The notes under the pieces: generated by a model
The model's input: the letters and a program-made list of their open reading frames with translations, nothing else
Databases searched by the model: none
What the model was told of the DNA's origin: nothing
Position numbers and translations under genes: made by a program
From: Rhodospirillales bacterium
Lineage (GTDB): Bacteria > Pseudomonadota > Alphaproteobacteria > Rhodospirillales > 2-02-FULL-58-16
Assembly: GCA_021775195.1 (NCBI GenBank)
Contig: JAJFIG010000275.1
Location: 1 to 10,946 of the forward strand
Length of the DNA stretch: 10,946 nt
Direction of reading: 5' to 3'
In this document: piece by piece, positions 7,915 through 10,946 of the stretch
How positions within the stretch are numbered: position 1 is the first letter of the stretch
Layout of the letters: every line of letters begins with the position of its first letter

Positions 7915-8517
7915 TTACTTCAACGCCTTTTCAATGACGTCTTGGAAGTCGGCGAACGGCCGAGCTCCCGATACCTTGGTCCCGTTGATGAAGAACGTCG
8001 GCGTCGATTCGACTCCGAGTTCCTTGTTCGCCGCGTCGGCGCCGCCCCTGATCGAATTCATCAGCGGTTCGTTCGTCAGGCAGGCCTCGAAGTCCTTCTC
8101 CGACATGCCGCCCAGACGCGCCACCTGCAGCAGCGCCGCCCGCGGGTTGTTGCTTTGCGCCCATTGGGCCTGGCTGCGGAACAGCACCTCTATGAAGCCG
8201 AAAAAGCGCTTCGGCGCCGCGCACCGTGCCAGCATGTGGGCCGCCAGTGCCACTCCGCCGAAGGGGAAATCGTGGAAAACCAGACGCACCTTTCCGGTGT
8301 CGATGTAGGTCTTCTTGATTTGCGGCAGGGTTTCCCGGTGGAAGTTGGCGCAATGGGGACACCCGAGGGACGAATATTCGACCATGGTAACCGGCGCGTC
8401 GTCCTTGCCCAACACCTTTTCCGCCATGGCTTCTTCCATGGTGGCATTGGCGGCGTAGGCGGCCGGAGCCCCCAAAAGGAATACCGCAAACGCTATACCT
8501 AGTGTCGTTCGGATCAA
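7915..8517 (-). CDS. exported DsbA-like thioredoxin-fold protein
   Basis: This is a predicted periplasmic thiol-disulfide oxidoreductase of the DsbA/Thioredoxin_4 type. Starting at TTG 8517 it has 200 residues. A signal peptide (MIRTTLGIAFAVFLLGAPA, ending AYA-A) is followed by the thioredoxin fold. The active site is CPHC (C53, C56) in SSLGCPHCANFH, the same tetrad as classical DsbA. The cis-proline loop is STPTFFING (P173). A second Cys pair, C99 (ARCAAP) and C146 (FEACL), could form a structural disulfide in the helical insertion. The TTG is preceded 5 bases upstream by GGGAGG and lies about 24 bases from the predicted transcription start. The alternative GTG at 8574 overlaps the promoter -35 box and would spoil the signal peptide. 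Gene order DUF721-dsbA-smc is one I recall from alphaproteobacteria. The exact redox role (oxidase or other) is not settled by sequence. Confidence 0.9.
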   Translation of the reverse strand: MIRTTLGIAFAVFLLGAPAAYAANATMEEAMAEKVLGKDDAPVTMVEYSSLGCPHCANFHRETLPQIKKTYIDTGKVRLVFHDFPFGGVALAAHMLARCAAPKRFFGFIEVLFRSQAQWAQSNNPRAALLQVARLGGMSEKDFEACLTNEPLMNSIRGGADAANKELGVESTPTFFINGTKVSGARPFADFQDVIEKALK

Positions 8518-8522
8518 ATTAA

Positions 8523-8528
8523 CCTCCC
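8523..8528 (-). promoter_or_regulatory. ribosome binding site deciding the dsbA-like TTG start
   Basis: GGGAGG on the minus strand is 5 bases before the TTG at 8517. No ATG is available near the signal peptide, so this site fixes the start. Confidence 0.65.
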
Positions 8529-8547
8529 GGGACACAACATAGTGATG

Positions 8548-8576
8548 ACTATAAAACCGCCGAAGCGGCCACACAA
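8548..8576 (-). promoter_or_regulatory. putative promoter of the dsbA-like/smc unit
   Basis: On the minus strand TTGTGT (8571-8576, half of the consensus) is separated by exactly 17 bp from TATAGT (8548-8553, five of six). Transcription would start near 8541, just ahead of the ribosome binding site. The spacer itself contains a short hairpin, CCGC-TTCG-GCGG (8557-8568), followed by four T; it could alternatively act as a weak terminator for the DUF721 transcript. Confidence 0.5.
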
Positions 8577-8578
8577 GC

Positions 8579-8622
8579 GCCCATTCTGCGTCCCCGGCTT
8601 GTCAGAGGCTCTGCGAATGGGC
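8579..8622. repeat. 8-bp inverted repeat upstream of the dsbA-like promoter
   Basis: Arms gcccattc (8579-8586) and gaatgggc (8615-8622) are perfect complements separated by 28 bases. Inside lies a smaller palindrome, cagag-g-ctctg (8603-8613). The repeat starts two bases upstream of the putative -35 box and lies between the DUF721 stop and the promoter. It could be an operator or part of a terminator for the DUF721 gene. No T-run follows, so I do not call a terminator. Confidence 0.45.
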
Positions 8623-8653
8623 TCTAACGATATAGGGTCGTTCGCTCCGTTGT

Positions 8654-9148
8654 TCATGCCCCGCGGGGATGTTTTTTCCGCCCCATGACCGACCGGCCCA
8701 GAGCCTCCAGCCCGGCCCTCAGGTCCGTATCCTCGACGCTGTCCAGGATTTCCGCAAGCCGGACTTCCTCGTCCGCGTCCAAAGGTCGCACGGGAGACCC
8801 GCCCGCGTTGTCCCGCGTCGGCACCGGCCCGTTGACAAGGGCCAGGTGGGCAATCGCCTTGTATCCGAAATAGCCGTTGATACGATCGACCACGACGGGT
8901 CCCAGGTGCTGCAGTTCCGTGGCCAGGCCGCCGCTGTCGACCCGCAGGCGCAGGGTGCCTCCGAGATGATCCGCCGACGGGTAGGTGATTTTCTCCGGCG
9001 CGCTGTGGGTGCCCAGGTGGGCGCCGACGATGATCGGCCAATCCTTGACGATGGCGCCGTCGGCGAATCCCCGCGACCCGAACACCGGTTTGGTGATATC
9101 GGCGACCGTGGCGGCCAGGGGGCGGGGGCCGCGTCCTCGTTTGCTCAT
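8654..9148 (-). CDS. DUF721 / DciA-like protein
   Basis: DUF721 proteins include DciA, the replicative helicase (DnaB) loading factor found in most bacteria that lack DnaC or DnaI. The 164-aa protein has the DUF721 core at about residues 32-105. Visible elements are the IVKDWPIIVGAHLGTHSAPEKI segment in shortened form (W37, H49, P51), the strand GGTLRLRVDSGG, the helix LATELQHLGPVVVDRINGYFG and the end strand AIAHLALV. A basic N terminus (MSKRGRGPRP) precedes the core, and an acidic C-terminal tail (DADEEVRLAEILDSVED) is capped by basic residues. A helicase role is inferred from the family, not shown here. The ATG lies only two bases from the ATG that opens the mutY frame on the other strand. 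A GGGAAAG sequence is the nearest candidate ribosome site. The gene is followed by the dsbA-like gene after 136 bp. Confidence 0.8.
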   Translation of the reverse strand: MSKRGRGPRPLAATVADITKPVFGSRGFADGAIVKDWPIIVGAHLGTHSAPEKITYPSADHLGGTLRLRVDSGGLATELQHLGPVVVDRINGYFGYKAIAHLALVNGPVPTRDNAGGSPVRPLDADEEVRLAEILDSVEDTDLRAGLEALGRSVMGRKKHPRGA

Positions 9149-9222
9149 CGATGCGCTTTCCCGGATTCCATGCCTCTATGGTAGGATCGCCGCCCGGTCA
9201 GAACAACCCGAACCAGGAAGCC

Positions 9223-10314
9223 GTGTCCGTCACGCCGCAGCCACCCCCCGCCCAGCTTCGCCGCCGCATGCTGGCCTGGTATGACCGCGGCCACCGGGCC
9301 CTGCCGTGGCGGGCGGATCCCGGTGTCACGCCTGATCCCTATCGGGTATGGCTGAGCGAGATCATGCTCCAGCAAACCACCGTTGCCACCGTGATCCCCT
9401 ACTTCGAAGCCTTCCTCGTCCGCTGGCCCTCCATCGCCAAACTCGCCGGCGCCGATCTCGATGAAGTGCTCCACGCCTGGCAGGGCCTGGGTTATTACGC
9501 CAGGGCCCGCAACATGCATGCCTGCGCCTGCGCCGTCATCCGCGATCATGGCGGCCGGTTCCCCGATACCGAGGAGGCCCTGCGCCGTCTGCCCGGTATC
9601 GGCGCCTACACCGCCGCCGCAATCGCCGCCATCGCGTTCGGGCGCCGGGCGGCGCCCGTCGACGGCAACATCATCCGGGTGCTGGCGCGCCTCTACGCGC
9701 TTGGCGAGCCGTTGCCCGGCGTGCGCACCCGGGTACAGGCCCTGGCCCAGGCCCTGATGCCCGCCGGCCGGCCCGGCGATTTCGCCCAGGCCTTGATGGA
9801 CCTGGGGGCCACGGTCTGCACCCCGCGCAAACCCGCCTGTGGCGAATGCCCCTGGCGCCGGGCCTGTGCCGCCAACCGGGACGGCACACCGGAGGCCTAC
9901 CCGGTCAAGGCCCGGAAAAGCCCAAGGCCGACCCGCCGGGGCGTCGCCTTTTGGGCGGTCCGCGACGACGGCGCGGTGCTGCTGCGCCGCCGCCCCGAAA
10001 CCGGGTTGCTGGGCGGCATGATGGAAATTCCGTCCACCGAGTGGCGCCAGGCGCCATGGCTGCTGCCCGAGGCCCGCGCCCTCGCCCCCGTCGCCACCCG
10101 CTGGCGTTCGTTGCCCGGAATCGTCCGCCACACCTTCACCCATTTCCATCTCGAACTCACGGTGCTTTCCGGCCGTATCGCGGATGGGGACGGCCTGGAC
10201 GGTGTCTGGTGCCCGCCCGGACGGTTGTCCGATCACGCCTTGCCGACGCTGATGAAAAAGGTCGCTCGCCACGCCGGTGCGGAGTTTGGCATTACACCGC
10301 CGATGATCAAGTGA
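9223..10314 (+). CDS. mutY: A/G-specific adenine DNA glycosylase MutY
   Basis: MutY removes adenine mispaired with 8-oxoguanine or guanine, preventing G-to-T transversions. Counting from the GTG at 9223 the protein has 363 residues. The catalytic Glu is E46 in WLSEIMLQQTTVATVIPYF. The helix-hairpin-helix is LPGIGAYTAAAI, followed by catalytic D147 in VDGNIIRVLARLYA. The [4Fe-4S] cluster ligands are C199, C206, C209 and C215 with the standard C-x6-C-x2-C-x5-C spacing. The C-terminal third resembles the NUDIX-like 8-oxoG recognition domain (VAFWAVRDDGAVLLRRRPETGLLGGMMEIP in part, then HTFTHFHLEL). The frame is open back to ATG codons at 9151 and 9178. I prefer GTG 9223 because AGGAAG lies just upstream, the N terminus then matches the usual length, and the divergent gene keeps room for its promoter. 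The start is the uncertain part; the identity is not. Confidence 0.95.
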   Translation: MSVTPQPPPAQLRRRMLAWYDRGHRALPWRADPGVTPDPYRVWLSEIMLQQTTVATVIPYFEAFLVRWPSIAKLAGADLDEVLHAWQGLGYYARARNMHACACAVIRDHGGRFPDTEEALRRLPGIGAYTAAAIAAIAFGRRAAPVDGNIIRVLARLYALGEPLPGVRTRVQALAQALMPAGRPGDFAQALMDLGATVCTPRKPACGECPWRRACAANRDGTPEAYPVKARKSPRPTRRGVAFWAVRDDGAVLLRRRPETGLLGGMMEIPSTEWRQAPWLLPEARALAPVATRWRSLPGIVRHTFTHFHLELTVLSGRIADGDGLDGVWCPPGRLSDHALPTLMKKVARHAGAEFGITPPMIK

Positions 10315-10350
10315 CACACATTTGACACGGGGGCTGAAAGCATTCCGACA

Positions 10351-10365
10351 GTTATTCTCGATAAC
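10351..10365. promoter_or_regulatory. perfect 15-bp palindrome, operator candidate
   Basis: gttat-tctcg-ataac is a perfect inverted repeat of 5 bp arms around a 5-base centre. It sits in the 113-bp gap between mutY and the next gene, 24 bases after a TTGACA (10322-10327) and 24 bases before a GATAAT (10390-10395). The two boxes are too far apart to be one promoter, so no complete promoter is called. The palindrome may be a regulator binding site. Confidence 0.35.
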
Positions 10366-10427
10366 GTAAAACGGGGCGGAAGCCTCTTGGATAATGGAAC
10401 CAATAAGATCAAAACCAGAAGGATCAA

Positions 10428-10787
10428 ATGACACCAGAATTGGAATGGTTGACAGGAGTTTTGCGCCTCGGCCGTGACTATCGACGGCACGGAGATCCTT
10501 ATGAATTCAGCTGTACCGTGTTGCGTCGTGGCGACGAAGCAGAACTGCTTGGCGCCAGCGGCGGACTGACCCCCAGTCTGGTACGGCGCATGAAGGAGGT
10601 CTTTCTCGTACAGGGCGTTCGCCGCCTGTCCTGGGAGCGCCGCAACGGCCAGATGCGCCGGGTGGTTTGGGACATGGACTGGAACACCCACGGCTCGGTG
10701 TCAATTTCTCACGAAGACATCGGCCTCACAGTGGTCGCCTCGGAAGAGTCTGACGCCCGGCCTAAACGGTCCCGCAGAGCCGCCTAG
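10428..10787 (+). CDS. conserved-looking protein of unknown function (119 aa)
   Basis: I do not recognise this protein. The ATG has a good AGAAGGA site 5 bases upstream and the frame ends in TAG, so it is very likely translated. The sequence is soluble, with no signal peptide or membrane segment. It begins MTPELEWLTGVLRLGRDYRR. The middle suggests alternating strands and one amphipathic helix: EFSCTVLRRG, EAELLGASGG, then TPSLVRRMKEVFLVQGV, then RRLSWERRNG and RRVVWDMDW. Four Trp and many Arg stand out, and the C terminus is a basic tail (RPKRSRRAA) that could bind nucleic acid. That fold sketch is by eye only. It has its own noncoding upstream region of 113 bp after mutY and converges on the partial gene at the right end with a 21-bp gap. 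Base composition looks like its neighbours except for the more AT-rich leader. Confidence 0.75.
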   Translation: MTPELEWLTGVLRLGRDYRRHGDPYEFSCTVLRRGDEAELLGASGGLTPSLVRRMKEVFLVQGVRRLSWERRNGQMRRVVWDMDWNTHGSVSISHEDIGLTVVASEESDARPKRSRRAA

Positions 10788-10808
10788 AAACTCTGGCCGC
10801 TCCGGCGA

Positions 10809-10946
10809 TCATCCCCGGAACGCCGGGTCGATGTCGATTTGGGCCAGGTTGGCGACCAGGGTCGCCCAGGTAAAACAGCCGACGACGGCGGCGATTTCGA
10901 TCAGTTCCGCGTCCGTCAGCCCCGCTGCCAGCAGCGCCTCGCGGTC
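10809..10946 (-). CDS. carboxymuconolactone decarboxylase/AhpD-like protein, C-terminal fragment
   Basis: Only the last 45 codons and a TGA stop are inside the window; the rest lies beyond the right edge. The readable part starts DREALLAAGLTDAELIEIAA and continues VVGCFTWATLVANLAQIDID, ending PAFRG. The pattern of a Leu/Ala-rich helix, GLTDAELIEI and then a second helix ending in a short acidic tail matches the C-terminal region of carboxymuconolactone decarboxylase/AhpD-like proteins, which include peroxidase-related enzymes. The catalytic Cys pair of AhpD-type members would be upstream and cannot be checked here, so function stays open. It converges with the 119-aa gene. Confidence 0.6.
   Translation of the reverse strand, partial: DREALLAAGLTDAELIEIAAVVGCFTWATLVANLAQIDIDPAFRG

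Noticed and set aside
10315..10350. TTGACA at 10322-10327 as a full promoter for the 119-aa gene
   Set aside because: The position 17 bp downstream reads CCGACA, which does not resemble a -10 box, so only the isolated box is noted.
9145..10434. A 429-codon open frame on the minus strand opposite mutY
   Set aside because: It covers the whole mutY gene, which has all catalytic and cluster residues. The antisense product is Gly/Ala-rich with no family resemblance.

Overview
This is a GC-rich window from an alphaproteobacterium, probably of the Rhodospirillales/Rhodospirillaceae type. I infer the group from two features. One is a stand-alone F0 ATP synthase operon (atpI-atpB-atpE-b'-b) with a b' subunit and no F1 genes attached. 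The other is a mutY / DUF721 (DciA-like) / dsbA-like / smc neighbourhood, which I recognise from alphaproteobacterial genomes. I could not run any database search, so the genus is not assigned.

Layout, left to right. (1) The C-terminal part of NAD-dependent DNA ligase LigA runs in from the left edge (+). It is followed 49 bp later by an exported metallo-beta-lactamase-fold hydrolase (+). (2) A short hairpin with T-runs on both sides (about 1696-1724) separates this gene from the convergent F0 operon. (3) The F0 operon reads on the minus strand from a strong sigma70-like promoter (TTGACA, 17-bp spacer, TATCTT) near 4300. It encodes AtpI, subunit a, subunit c, b' and b. The gene starts vary: no visible ribosome binding site for atpI, a GTG start for atpB, a strong site for atpE and an ATGA overlap for b'/b. 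(4) The chromosome condensation ATPase Smc (1154 aa) and, upstream of it, an exported DsbA-like thioredoxin-fold protein follow on the same strand. Both appear to start with TTG. (5) A DUF721/DciA-like gene (-) diverges from mutY (+), the adenine glycosylase for A:8-oxoG repair. (6) The right end holds a 119-aa protein I do not recognise (+) and the last 45 codons of a carboxymuconolactone decarboxylase/AhpD-like protein (-), which converge.

The window is mostly housekeeping: DNA ligation and repair (LigA, MutY), replication initiation (DciA-like), chromosome organisation (Smc), envelope redox chemistry (DsbA-like) and energy conversion (F0). I saw no CRISPR array, insertion sequence, phage module, rRNA or tRNA, and nothing that amounts to a new multi-gene system. 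The points most worth a second look are small: the unrecognised 119-aa gene and the palindrome in front of it, a hairpin placed exactly between atpI and atpB, leader structure before atpI, the TTG starts, an inverted repeat upstream of the dsbA-like promoter, and the physiological role of the exported metallo-hydrolase.
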